From: Acidocella aromatica
GTDB lineage: Bacteria; Pseudomonadota; Alphaproteobacteria; Acetobacterales; Acetobacteraceae
DNA length: 64,000 bases
Assembly: GCF_014201825.1 (NCBI RefSeq)
Contig: NZ_JACHFJ010000001.1
Coordinates: 372,001-436,000, forward strand
Direction of reading: 5' to 3'
Part shown: piece after piece, positions 53,165 through 62,425 of the stretch
Layout: every line of letters starts with the position of its first letter
Numbering within the stretch: position 1 is the stretch's first letter
Program-made: the position numbers and the translations under genes
The notes under the pieces: generated by a model
Told to the model about the DNA's origin: nothing
The model's database searches: none
Seen by the model: only the letters and a program-made list of their open reading frames with translations

Positions 53165-54448
53165 ATGCAGACCAACTTCTCCCCGGAGCAGCTCGCCGAC
53201 CCGGCCATCGCCACGGCGGATAAAATTCTGCGCAATTGCGTGCATTGCGGTTTCTGCACGGCCACCTGCCCCACCTACGCCCTGCTGGGCGACGAGCTGG
53301 ATAGCCCGCGCGGGCGCATCTACATGATCAAGGACATGCTGGAGCATGAGCGCCCAGCCACGCCCGAAGTGGTGAAGCATGTGGACCGCTGCCTCTCCTG
53401 CCTGAGTTGCATGACCACTTGCCCCTCGGGCGTGGATTACATGCATCTCGTGGACCATGCCCGCGCGCATATCGAGCGCACCTATAAACGCCCCCTGGCC
53501 GACCGCGCCCTGCGCCGCGTGCTGGCCCTGGTGCTGCCAAATCCGAGGCTGTTCCGGCTCTCCGTGGCGCTGGCCAAGCTCGGCCGCCCGTTTTCTCCGC
53601 TGCTGCCCGCAAAACTCCGCGCCATGCTGGCCTTGGCCCCGGCCCGCCTGCCCATCCCGGTGCCGGAGGCGACACTGAACCTGAAGCCGCAAGGTGCCGT
53701 CCGCCTGCGCGTCGCCCTGCTGCCCGGCTGCACGCAGCAGGTGCTGGCCCCGCATCTCAACACCGCCACCGCCCGGCTGCTCGCCCGGCATGGGTGCGAG
53801 GTGGTGGTCCTGCCCGGCACCGGCTGCTGCGGCGCGCTGCGCCACCATATGGGCGCCGCCGACCACGCCGAGGCTCGCGCCAACATCCTCGCTTGGCGCA
53901 AAGAGGTCGAGGCCGGGCGGATCGATGCCATCGTGATGAACGCCTCGGGCTGCGGCACCACTGTGAAGGATTACGGCTTCCTCTTCCGCAACGACCCGGA
54001 CCTAGCCGCCCCCGCTGCCGCCATATCGCGCATCACGCGGGACATCACCGAGCTGATGGCCGAAATCGGGCTACAAGCGCCGGTCATCCCCACCGGGCAG
54101 CGCGTGGCGTATCACAGCGCCTGCTCGCTCCAGCACGGCCAGCGGGTGACGGAAGCCCCCAAGCAACTCCTGCGTCAGGCGGGCTTCGCGGTGGTGGACG
54201 TGCCGGAAGGCCATCTATGCTGTGGCTCGGCGGGCACCTACAACATGCTCCAACCCGAGATCGCCACCCAGCTGCGTGACCGCAAGGTGGCGAATATCGA
54301 GAGCACGGCGCCCGCCCTGATCGCCGCCGGGAATATCGGCTGCATGGTGCAGATCGGCTCCGGCACGAAACTCCCCGTGGTGCATACGGCCGAACTGCTC
54401 GACTGGGCCACCGGCGGGCCACGGCCCGAGGCACTGAAGGCCTCCTAA
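53165..54448 (+). CDS. glcF: Glycolate oxidase iron-sulfur subunit GlcF
   Basis: 427 residues. Two 4Fe-4S motifs: CVHCGFCTATCPTY (about residue 23) and CLSCLSCMTTCPSGV (about residue 78). Two cysteine-rich CCG domains follow (GTGCCGALRHHMG; HLCCGSAGTYNML). It passes electrons from the flavoprotein subunits to the quinone pool. It begins four bases after glcE; its stop overlaps a relic efflux gene on the other strand. Confidence 0.96.
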   Translation: MQTNFSPEQLADPAIATADKILRNCVHCGFCTATCPTYALLGDELDSPRGRIYMIKDMLEHERPATPEVVKHVDRCLSCLSCMTTCPSGVDYMHLVDHARAHIERTYKRPLADRALRRVLALVLPNPRLFRLSVALAKLGRPFSPLLPAKLRAMLALAPARLPIPVPEATLNLKPQGAVRLRVALLPGCTQQVLAPHLNTATARLLARHGCEVVVLPGTGCCGALRHHMGAADHAEARANILAWRKEVEAGRIDAIVMNASGCGTTVKDYGFLFRNDPDLAAPAAAISRITRDITELMAEIGLQAPVIPTGQRVAYHSACSLQHGQRVTEAPKQLLRQAGFAVVDVPEGHLCCGSAGTYNMLQPEIATQLRDRKVANIESTAPALIAAGNIGCMVQIGSGTKLPVVHTAELLDWATGGPRPEALKAS

Positions 54449-54763
54449 CCCTCCCACCCGCCACCGAGCACCTTGAACAGGCCGATATGGCCCCGCACCA
54501 GCGCGGCATCGGCCAGCGCAGCGGCACTTGTGGGTCGAGCCAGGGGAATTCCGCATAACGCGGATGGATGACAAAGGCCGCCAGCAATATGCCGCCCGCG
54601 AACAGCATCCCCAGATCACCCCGGAATTCAGCCAGTTCAGCCTGTTGTCCTGGTCCAGCGCGGCGTAGATCAGCGCGAACCCCACGCCGCAGGCGACGAG
54701 GCGAACAGGGCCCAATGGATGCAATTCTGCGGCGGCAGCGATTTCACGCCCCAGAACAGGCAC
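54445..54763 (-). pseudogene. Remnants of an MFS drug exporter and a NodT-type channel
   Basis: Minus strand, three frames. 54763-54612: VACGVGFALIYAALDQDNRL then NWLNSGVIW, like a mid-part of EmrB/DHA2 exporters. 54608-54510: FAGGILLAAFVIHPRYAEFP WLDPQVPLR, its continuation after a frameshift. Then ADAALVRGHIGLFKVLGGGW followed by EG and TAG (54445-54447), which is the C-terminal signature of NodT-family channels. So an EmrB-like gene and the tail of an outer-membrane channel gene have been fused by deletion. The stop overlaps the glcF stop. Confidence 0.65.
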
Positions 54764-54869
54764 ACGGCACTGCCAAGCGCTTTATGCCTGCTGGCGGCGG
54801 CTTTAGCCGCGCCGAGGCTTGGGCTATGGCTGTGCCGCGCCCAAGGGCGGAGAGTTGTGTGGAGGGTTT

Positions 54870-57092
54870 GTGATTTTTAGACTGACATCCGGCATGGCGG
54901 TGATCGCACTGGCCCTGACCGCCGCCCCCGCCTGCGCGGACGCCCCACCCCCCTGGATGAATCCCACCCTCTCCCCGGATGCCCGCGCCGACGCGCTGGA
55001 AGCCAAAATGGACGAGACGCAGAAGCTCTCCTTACTCCACGGGCATTTCGCCCTGGCCGCCTATTATGGTGGGTTTTCCGGCGACGCCCCGCCGCCGATC
55101 CCCGGCGCCATCGGCTCCTCGGGCTATGTGCCTGGCATTCCGGCGCTTGGCATCCCGGCCCTGCAGGAAACGGATGGCGGGCTCGGCGTCTCCGACGCCA
55201 TGGACGAAGCCTGGAACACCGGCGCCACCCCCCTTCCCGCGAATCTGGCGCTGGCGGCAAGTTTCGACCCCACCTTGGCCCGCGCCACCGGCATCCTCGC
55301 CGGGCGGGAGGCTTGGCGGCGCGGCTTCAACGTATTGCTGGCGGGCGGAGTGAACCTGACGCGCGACCCGCGCGGAGGGCGCAATTTCGAGTATCTGGGC
55401 GAGGACCCGTATCTCGCCGGGCTGCTCGGCGGGCAGATCATCGCCGGCATCCAGGCGCAGCATGTGGTGGCCACGGTCAAGCATTTCGCGCTCAACGACA
55501 AAGAATCCAACCGCTACGCCGACGACGCCCACCTAAACGAGGCGAGCGCGCGCGAGTCCGACCTGCTGGCCTTCGAGCTAGCCATCGAGGGCGGCGCCCC
55601 GGCCTCGGTGATGTGCGCGTACAATCTCGTCGGCGGCACCTATGCCTGCGGCAACGACCATCTGCTCAACGGCGTGCTGAAAGGCGACTGGCATTATCCG
55701 GGCTGGGTGATGTCCGATTGGGGAGCCGTGCATTCAGTGAAGGACGCCCTGGCCGGGCTGGATCAGGAATCCGGCGAGGAATACGACGCGCAGGTATTCT
55801 TCGGCGCCCCGCTGGCCGACGCGGTGAAGACCGGCGAAGTCCCCCAGGCGCGCCTCGACGGCATGGTCCACCGCATCCTGCGCTCTATGTTCGCGGTCGG
55901 ACTATTCGACCATCCGCCGGTGAAAACGCCCATCGATTATCAGGCCGACGGCCTCTCCGCCCAGCACGAGGAGGAAGAAGGCCTCGTGCTGCTGAAAAAT
56001 AACGACAACATATTGCCCCTGATAAAGGGCAACGAGCACATCGCGGTGATCGGCGGCTATGCCAATGCCGGGGTGCTCTCTGGCGGAGGCTCCTCTCAGG
56101 TCATCCCGGACGTTCCGGCCCAGCTCCTGCCCACGGTGCTGATGGGCGAAGGGCTGGCGGGCAACCACACCAGCGCGGTCATCGACCCGGATGCCCCGCT
56201 CGCCGCGATGCACGACCTCGCCCCCAACGCGCAGTTCCGCTTCGATCCGGGCAATTACCCCTCCTCCGCCGCGCAACTGGCGAAATGGGCGGATGTAGTG
56301 ATCGTGTTCGCCCGCAAATGGCAGACCGAGAGCCAGGACGTGCCAGACCTCACTTTGCCCGACGGGCAGGATGCGATGATCGAGGCCGTGGCCAAGGCGA
56401 ACCCGCATACCATCGTGGTGCTGGAAACGGGCAACCCCGTGCAAATGCCCTGGCTGAGCGATGTGGCCGGGGTGATGGAGGCCTGGTATCCGGGCGGCAA
56501 TGGCGGCCATGCCATCGCCAACGCGCTGTTCGGCGCGGTCAATCCCTCCGGCCATCTGCCCATGACCTTCCCGCGCGACGAGACACAGCTCCCCCGCCCT
56601 GGACTCTCCGGGCTGGACGCCGCACCAGGGCAAATCACCAGCACCGATTACAATATCGAAGGCGCGGATGTCGGCTATCGCTGGTTCGCGGCCAGGGGGC
56701 TGACACCGCTCTTCCCGTTCGGCTACGGCCTCTCCTACACCAGCTTCGGCTTCAGTCATCTAGCGCTGAGCGACACACATGCTCTCGTTGCCAGTTTCGA
56801 CGTCACCAACACCGGCAAGGTTAGCGGCACCGCCGTGCCGCAGCTCTACCTCACCGCCCGCGCGGGCCAGCGCACCGAGCGGCTGGTCGGCTTTGCCCGC
56901 GTCACCCTCGCGCCGGGCGAGACGCGGCATGTGAGCCTGACCATCGACCCGCGTTTGCTCGCGGATTTCGATACCAAAGCCAATGATTGGCGCGTGGATG
57001 CCGGCGTCTACAACATCGCTCTGGCCCGCTCCGCCGCCGAAGTTGCGGAAACCGCAGCGATCAGCCTTCCCGCCACTCACTTGGCGCCATAA
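54870..57092 (+). CDS. Secreted GH3 beta-glucosidase-type glycoside hydrolase
   Basis: 740 residues from GTG 54870 (GGAGGG four bases upstream); the frame is open to 54819 but only this start gives a clean signal peptide (VIFRLTSGMAVIALALTAAPACA). The GH3 N-domain has GVNLTRDPRGGRNFEYLGED, VKHFALNDKESNR and the nucleophile Asp283 in VMSDWGAVHS. The C-domain (EEEEGLVLLKNNDNILPL) and a fibronectin-III-like domain (YGLSYTSFGFSHL; VTNTGKVSGTAVPQLYL) follow. It would release glucose or another sugar from glycosides in the periplasm, fitting the sugar transporter gene 30 bases downstream. Confidence 0.92.
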   Translation: MIFRLTSGMAVIALALTAAPACADAPPPWMNPTLSPDARADALEAKMDETQKLSLLHGHFALAAYYGGFSGDAPPPIPGAIGSSGYVPGIPALGIPALQETDGGLGVSDAMDEAWNTGATPLPANLALAASFDPTLARATGILAGREAWRRGFNVLLAGGVNLTRDPRGGRNFEYLGEDPYLAGLLGGQIIAGIQAQHVVATVKHFALNDKESNRYADDAHLNEASARESDLLAFELAIEGGAPASVMCAYNLVGGTYACGNDHLLNGVLKGDWHYPGWVMSDWGAVHSVKDALAGLDQESGEEYDAQVFFGAPLADAVKTGEVPQARLDGMVHRILRSMFAVGLFDHPPVKTPIDYQADGLSAQHEEEEGLVLLKNNDNILPLIKGNEHIAVIGGYANAGVLSGGGSSQVIPDVPAQLLPTVLMGEGLAGNHTSAVIDPDAPLAAMHDLAPNAQFRFDPGNYPSSAAQLAKWADVVIVFARKWQTESQDVPDLTLPDGQDAMIEAVAKANPHTIVVLETGNPVQMPWLSDVAGVMEAWYPGGNGGHAIANALFGAVNPSGHLPMTFPRDETQLPRPGLSGLDAAPGQITSTDYNIEGADVGYRWFAARGLTPLFPFGYGLSYTSFGFSHLALSDTHALVASFDVTNTGKVSGTAVPQLYLTARAGQRTERLVGFARVTLAPGETRHVSLTIDPRLLADFDTKANDWRVDAGVYNIALARSAAEVAETAAISLPATHLAP

Positions 57093-57122
57093 GAAAACAT
57101 CAAATCCGAGGAAACGCCCAAC

Positions 57123-58457
57123 ATGGCTCTTGCCCCTCAGGCACATCCCCAGCCCACCGCCACCGTTACCCGCACCGGTGGCGGCGCTATGACAGGGCTC
57201 GTCATTTTCCTGTTCTTCGCCTGGGGCTTCGTCACGGTGCTCAACGACCCGCTGATCGCCAAGCTCAAGGGGCTGTTCTCGCTCAACTATGCCGAGGCGA
57301 TGCTCACCCAGTTCGCCTTCTTCCTCGGCTATTTCATCTTCTCCGCCCCGGCCGGAGCGATCTTGGGGCGCATCGGCTATGTGCGCAGCCTGGTGCTGGG
57401 GCTGGTCATCATGGCTTCGGGCTGCCTGATGTTCGCCCCCGCCGCGCGGCATGCGGTGTATCCAGGCTTCCTGCTCGCATTGTTCTGCGTCGCCTCGGGC
57501 ATCACCATCCTGCAAGTGGCGGCCAACCCTTATATCGCGGTGCTGGGCAGCCGGGAAACCTCGCATAGCCGCCTCACCCTGGCGCAAGCCTTCAATTCGC
57601 TCGGCACCTTCACCGGGCCGTTCATTGGCGCGCTGTTCCTGCTGCAAAACGGCGTGACCGCCCCCGCCAGCACGGACCCGGCGCAGCTCGCCGCACTGCG
57701 GGTGCATGAGGCCGAGCTGGTGCAACAGCCCTTCCTGGTCATCGCTTGCGTACTGCTGGCCTTGGCGCTGCTGTTCTGGAACCTGCGCCGCGTGCCGGGG
57801 CCGGTGGCGGCTTCGGCCAGCCCCAACCCGTTCCGCCGCGTGCTGCTCACCCGCCCGCGCCTGATCCTCGGGGTGGTGTCGATCTTCGTTTATGTCGGGG
57901 CGGAAGTGTCCATCGGCTCCGGGCTGACCAACTACCTGATGCTGCCCAGCGTGCTGGGGCCGCATACGGGGGCCATCGGCGCAATGCTGGCCGGGCTGTT
58001 GCACAAGGCCAACGGCTTCAATGCCGCGCAGGTGGCGGGCACGCTGGTCAGCCTGTATTGGGGTCTTGCCATGCTTGGGCGTTTCGGTGGTTCCTTCCTG
58101 CTCAGCCGTTTCACCCCCGGCAAGGTGCTGTGCGCCGCCGCCCTCACCGCCACAACGCTAGTGCTGTACTCGGCTTCCAATACTGGGCTGCTGGCGGCGA
58201 CGACCGTGCTAGCGGTGGGGCTGGCCAATTCCATCATGTTCCCCACCATCTTCACTTTGGCGCTGGAAGGGCTGGGCGAGGAAACCGCCAACGGCTCCGC
58301 CCTGCTGTGCATGGCCATCGTGGGCGGGGCGATCGTCCCGGTCATCTACGGGGCCACGGCGGATGCGCTCGGCCTCGGCCATGCGCTCATCGTGCCCGCC
58401 TGCTGCTATCTGGTCATCGCCGGGTATGGCCTGCTGATGGCGCGCCGCCCCGCCTAG
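57123..58457 (+). CDS. Sugar:H+ MFS transporter, FucP/GluP family
   Basis: 444 residues, twelve helices. Motifs of the FucP/glucose-galactose transporter family: FAWGFVTVLNDPLIAKLKGL, LTQFAFFLGYFIFSAPAGAI, ILQVAANPYIAVLG and MFPTIFTLALEGLGEETANG SALLCMAIVGGA. It probably imports the sugar set free by the GH3 enzyme. A GAGGAAA ribosome-binding site precedes the start. The end overlaps the convergent prepilin-peptidase gene by four bases. Confidence 0.93.
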   Translation: MALAPQAHPQPTATVTRTGGGAMTGLVIFLFFAWGFVTVLNDPLIAKLKGLFSLNYAEAMLTQFAFFLGYFIFSAPAGAILGRIGYVRSLVLGLVIMASGCLMFAPAARHAVYPGFLLALFCVASGITILQVAANPYIAVLGSRETSHSRLTLAQAFNSLGTFTGPFIGALFLLQNGVTAPASTDPAQLAALRVHEAELVQQPFLVIACVLLALALLFWNLRRVPGPVAASASPNPFRRVLLTRPRLILGVVSIFVYVGAEVSIGSGLTNYLMLPSVLGPHTGAIGAMLAGLLHKANGFNAAQVAGTLVSLYWGLAMLGRFGGSFLLSRFTPGKVLCAAALTATTLVLYSASNTGLLAATTVLAVGLANSIMFPTIFTLALEGLGEETANGSALLCMAIVGGAIVPVIYGATADALGLGHALIVPACCYLVIAGYGLLMARRPA

Positions 58458-59176
58458 CCGCCCCACAGCCGGGCGGTGAAGAACGCCAGCGCCAGCGGCG
58501 GGCCGAAGGGAACGGGCTGGTCCCCCCGCCGCCCCAGAACCAGCGCCAGCACGATGCCCGCCACCCCCGCGCCGGTAATCACCCAAGGCAGCGCCGCCAG
58601 CCCCAGCCAAGCCCCGGCAGCGGCCAGCAGCTTGGCGTCCCCCTGGCCTAGCCCATCGCGCCCACGGGCCAGACGGTACAGCGCATCCAGCAGCCGGAAG
58701 CCGAGATACCCCAACGCCGCCGCAACCGCGTGGCCGTAGAGCGCCGTGGGATCATCAAGATACGTTACCGCCAGCCCGGCCAGAAGCAGCGGCAGGGTGA
58801 TGACATCGGGCAGACGACAATTTTCCGCATCAATCCAGGCGGCGCAGAGCAGCGCCCAGCCCAGAGCCGCATCAATCCAGGCGCGCGGGCCGTTGCCGCC
58901 ATCCACCAGCAGCGCCACCACGGCAACGCACAGCGCCGCCAGTTCGATGCACGGATGAAACCAGCCGATGCGCGCCTCACAATGGCGGCAGCGCCCACGC
59001 TGCACGGCGAAGCTGAGCAGCGGCACCAACTCACTTGCGCCCAGGACATGGGAGCAAGAGTCGCATTGCGAGCGCGCCCAGGCGATGGCCCGCCCCAGCG
59101 GCCAACGCCGCACCACCACACCGAGCCAACTGCCGACGATCAACCCCAGCAGCGGCAGCGTTATCGTCGCGTTCAC
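58454..59176 (-). CDS. Prepilin peptidase (A24 family)
   Basis: 240 residues. The N-terminal methyltransferase-like part has the paired-Cys zinc site (CDSC near residue 38 and CRHC near residue 62). The aspartic peptidase signatures are AWIDAENCRLPDVITLPLLL (first Asp) and GLGQGDAKLLAAAGAWLG (GxGDxKL, second Asp). It cleaves and methylates type IV pilin or type II secretion pseudopilins, which fits the GspE/PilB ATPase encoded 3 kb away on the other strand. Its ATG overlaps the peroxidase gene stop (ATGA). Confidence 0.93.
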   Translation of the reverse strand: MNATITLPLLGLIVGSWLGVVVRRWPLGRAIAWARSQCDSCSHVLGASELVPLLSFAVQRGRCRHCEARIGWFHPCIELAALCVAVVALLVDGGNGPRAWIDAALGWALLCAAWIDAENCRLPDVITLPLLLAGLAVTYLDDPTALYGHAVAAALGYLGFRLLDALYRLARGRDGLGQGDAKLLAAAGAWLGLAALPWVITGAGVAGIVLALVLGRRGDQPVPFGPPLALAFFTARLWGG

Positions 59177-60558
59177 GCGCCCGGTTTACCGCCCGGAGGG
59201 GTGTAACCATCGGTCAGCGTCTTCATATACGCGATAATGTCCTGCTCCTCGCGCTCGCTCAACGCTGGCTGCTGCCCCAGCGTGCGGTTCAGCGGCGGAT
59301 CGGTATTGTCGATATTGGCCTGATACTTCGCGGGCAGATCATTGAATTTCTGCACCGCGCCATCCGGCCCACGGGGGTAGATCTTGCCCGGCTGCACGTC
59401 GCGCAGATTGTAAAAGTCCAGTACCTGCTTGAGCGTGTGGTACTCGCCATTATGGAAGAACACCTGCCGCGTGGCCGCATTGCGCAGCGTGGGGGTGAGG
59501 AACATGCCGCAATATTGCGTCTGCTGCGCGAGATCCGTGCGGTACGGCCCGCAAATCCCCATATCGTAATAGCTGGCGTCCTTGTTGTCCGCGAGGTCCG
59601 GGTTACGCGGCACGCCCAGCGCCTCGTACTGGTGATCGGTAAAAAGCGGCGGATTGTGCAGCGCGTCCGGCTGGTCGAGATGGCAGGCCGCGCAATCGCC
59701 CTTGTTCACGTCGTTGAACAGCACATAGCCGCGCAGCTCGGCGCGGGTGAAGCGCGCTTTGCCCTCCAGCCAATAGTCGTACTTGCTGGTGTAGGGATGG
59801 AAATCCTGGTTCTCAACCTGATAGCGCGCCACGGCGAACATCGCCTCGGCAACGAGCAGCCGCGGCTGCAGGAAAACCATCGAGCCGAACAGCGTGGTGA
59901 ATTGCGAGGCATAAGGTGCTGCCTGCAGCTTTTCCGTGACGGTCGTGATATCGCCCGCATCCATCTCGAACGGGCTGAACAGCGGCCCCATGGCCTGGGT
60001 TTGCAGCGTGTTCACCCGGCCATCCCAGAACAACCCGCCTGCGGGCACGATATTGGCGGCACTCTGCGCCGTGCTCTGGGCGGTCTTGATCGCGCGCATC
60101 TTGGCGCTGGCGGCGGCGGCGAGCTGGGGCAACGGCGTGGGGTTGTCGGCATCGCCAGCCGGGTCGGGGCCGATGCTGAAATTGGGTTGGGTGATAAGAT
60201 ACATCAGCGAGGGCACGGCACGCGCGCCCTGGTTCTTCAACTCCGGGCCGCCATACACGGCGGGCAGATCGCTCGGCGGGCCATAGGCCTTGCTGGGATC
60301 GTGGCAGGAGGCGCAGGCCAACTTGCCGGAGGATGAGAGACTTTTATCAAAGAAGATCTGCTCGCCTAGAAGCGCCATCGCCGAAAGCGGCTGGCTCTCT
60401 GGGCGGACAAGCTGCACGGGGTTGGGATTTTCGCCCCGCGCGAGCTTGAAGCTCGCGGCGGGGTTGGAAAGCCAAGCGGCCACCGGCACCGGGGTGCTGA
60501 GAATGGCCGCCACGGCGGCACAGACGCCAAGCGCCATGGCGACAGTCAGGATACGCAT
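59173..60558 (-). CDS. Di-haem cytochrome c peroxidase family protein
   Basis: 461 residues with an N-terminal export signal (ILTVAMALGVCAAVAAILST). Two c-type haem sites: CASCHD (about residue 82) and CAACHL (about residue 286). LGEQIFFDKSLSSSGKLACA is typical of the CcpA/MauG superfamily, and FFHNGEYHTLKQVLDFYN is a conserved C-terminal segment. Insertions make it longer than classical CcpA (~330 residues). Such genes are found beside AcpA-type phosphoesterases; the shared purpose is unclear. The 24-base gap to the upstream gene implies one transcript. Confidence 0.9.
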   Translation of the reverse strand: MRILTVAMALGVCAAVAAILSTPVPVAAWLSNPAASFKLARGENPNPVQLVRPESQPLSAMALLGEQIFFDKSLSSSGKLACASCHDPSKAYGPPSDLPAVYGGPELKNQGARAVPSLMYLITQPNFSIGPDPAGDADNPTPLPQLAAAASAKMRAIKTAQSTAQSAANIVPAGGLFWDGRVNTLQTQAMGPLFSPFEMDAGDITTVTEKLQAAPYASQFTTLFGSMVFLQPRLLVAEAMFAVARYQVENQDFHPYTSKYDYWLEGKARFTRAELRGYVLFNDVNKGDCAACHLDQPDALHNPPLFTDHQYEALGVPRNPDLADNKDASYYDMGICGPYRTDLAQQTQYCGMFLTPTLRNAATRQVFFHNGEYHTLKQVLDFYNLRDVQPGKIYPRGPDGAVQKFNDLPAKYQANIDNTDPPLNRTLGQQPALSEREEQDIIAYMKTLTDGYTPPGGKPGA

Positions 60559-60582
60559 GGCGTCTGTTCCGTGATGCTTAGT

Positions 60583-62259
60583 TTATTGCGGTTCGCCGGT
60601 GCTGGTGTTCAGCATCAGGCGGCCCGCACTGCCGGAGAAGCTGACGAAGTTGAACAGCGGCATGATCGAGCCGGAAGAGGCATCGAACGAGCCGTTGCCC
60701 AGGCGCTGGCCCTTCAGCCAGTTATCCTCGATGAAGCGCACCACGGAGGCCTCGGAGATGAGGTTATGGTCGATATAGTTGGCGCGCGCCCAGGGGGAGA
60801 TGACCAGGAAGGGGATGCGCGTGCCGGGACCGCAGCGGCCGTTCACCGGCTGACCGGCGATGCCGACCGGCGCGGTGCCGGTGCCGCAGGTACCAGCGCC
60901 GTTCAGCTGGTCGGCGGTGGCGTCGAAGGACGAGTGCAGCACCTTGGTGAAGGCATGGTCGTACCAGCCATCGGAGTCGTCATAAGTGATGATTATGGCG
61001 GTGTTCTTCCAATCCGGCTGCTGCTGGATGAAGTTAACCAGCTTCACGACACCAGCCTGCTCGTCGAGCGGGTCGGAGTAACCGGCATGGGCGTCCTGGT
61101 AGGCGGGCATCTTGATGTAGGACACGGCGGGGAAGTTGCCAGCCTGCACGGCGCTGTAGAAATCGTTCAGGTCGTACTGGTGGTTGGCCGGGTCCACGGC
61201 GCCGCCATTGTCGTAGGTATAGCCGACATCGACCAGGCCCGCCGGGCGCGCATGCGTGGGGTTGGCGGTGGAGGCGAAGTACTGGAACCAGTTATGGTGC
61301 GGGATGTAGTCCGCCGTGGCACCCACAACCGCGGAGCTGGTGGAGCGGGCGCAGCCGGTGGTGCCGTTGGTGTTGGTCAGGCCCAGGTTGAAGCCACCCA
61401 TGAAGCCGCCCCAGGAGATCTTGGCCGCGTTCAGCAGGTCGCCGATGTTCTTGGCGTTGATCATCGCTTGGTTGGTGGCGCTGGAGCAGGTGTCGTAGCC
61501 GGGATCGACGTCGTTGATCAGCGTATAGTCGGTCGCGCCGTTGATCGTGTTCTTCACGTAGTAGGAGGACTTGCTGCTGGCGACGAGCTGCAGGCCGTCG
61601 GTCTGGCCCGCAACAATCTCGAGCGCGCCCGGGGTCGAGGGGCCGTAGGTGTCGGTATAGGCGTTGTCGCTCATCGCGTAATGCTGGGCGTAGTTCCACA
61701 GCGCGGTGACGGTGTTGCCGTCGTAATAGCCCATCACCTGGCCCTTGGTGCCGAATGCCCCGGCTCCGCCGGTGGTGCCGTTACCGGTATAGAGCGGGAA
61801 CAGATCCATCTTGCCCGCGTCATAGGCTTCTTCTTCGGCCATATAGGCGTGGTTCTGGTCGGCGGTGGCGGCTTGGCTGCGGTCCAGGCGGAAGGGGTTG
61901 GCCGCACCGGTGCCGTTGGCGGTGTTGGTGTAGTTCGGGTTGGCGGTCAGCAGCGTGCCGGAAAGGCCATTCGGCGTCTTGGTGCCGGACTTGGCGGTGA
62001 AGCTCGGCTCGCCACTCGGGTTGGTGGCTTTTGGATAGGTGGCGAAATAGTGATCGAACGAGACGTTCTCGCCATAGATCACGACCAGATGCTTGATCGG
62101 GGTGGCGGTGGTGAGCGCGTCCACACCACGCGTGGTCAGCCTGAGGGTGGAGGGCGCGGTGGCGCCGGAGGTCCCGACCATGGCACCGGCGGGGGCGATG
62201 GCGGTCAGCATCGTCGAGAAGCAGAACGACACACCGATAAGAGACTTGCGTATGCGCAT
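60583..62259 (-). CDS. Secreted phosphoesterase, acid phosphatase/phospholipase C family (AcpA-like)
   Basis: 558 residues from ATG 62259 (AGGGAA upstream; a longer frame to 62319 has no signal). Signal peptide residues 1-~26 ends APAGA. The family motif VVIYGENVSFDHYFATYPKA holds the metal-binding Glu-Asn and Asp-His; later ALEIVAGQTDG, SYIKMPAYQDAHAGYSDPLD and IIITYDDSDGWYDHAF complete the alkaline-phosphatase-like site. It may release phosphate from organic esters in the periplasm. It is first in a leftward operon with the di-haem protein and the prepilin peptidase, the last perhaps only by position. Confidence 0.9.
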   Translation of the reverse strand: MRIRKSLIGVSFCFSTMLTAIAPAGAMVGTSGATAPSTLRLTTRGVDALTTATPIKHLVVIYGENVSFDHYFATYPKATNPSGEPSFTAKSGTKTPNGLSGTLLTANPNYTNTANGTGAANPFRLDRSQAATADQNHAYMAEEEAYDAGKMDLFPLYTGNGTTGGAGAFGTKGQVMGYYDGNTVTALWNYAQHYAMSDNAYTDTYGPSTPGALEIVAGQTDGLQLVASSKSSYYVKNTINGATDYTLINDVDPGYDTCSSATNQAMINAKNIGDLLNAAKISWGGFMGGFNLGLTNTNGTTGCARSTSSAVVGATADYIPHHNWFQYFASTANPTHARPAGLVDVGYTYDNGGAVDPANHQYDLNDFYSAVQAGNFPAVSYIKMPAYQDAHAGYSDPLDEQAGVVKLVNFIQQQPDWKNTAIIITYDDSDGWYDHAFTKVLHSSFDATADQLNGAGTCGTGTAPVGIAGQPVNGRCGPGTRIPFLVISPWARANYIDHNLISEASVVRFIEDNWLKGQRLGNGSFDASSGSIMPLFNFVSFSGSAGRLMLNTSTGEPQ

Positions 62260-62425
62260 GGGATTCCCTGTTGATGTTAAGAATTCGTAAGCCGGTTCGG
62301 CTTCTAGGCAACCACGCACGGTTTGCGTGTGACTGAATTATGATTTGTCAAAGACGATTTCACTATCGTTGCCGACATTATTCTGTCACTTGCCCACAAC
62401 GTCCGCTACCGCGAAATAGCCGGTC

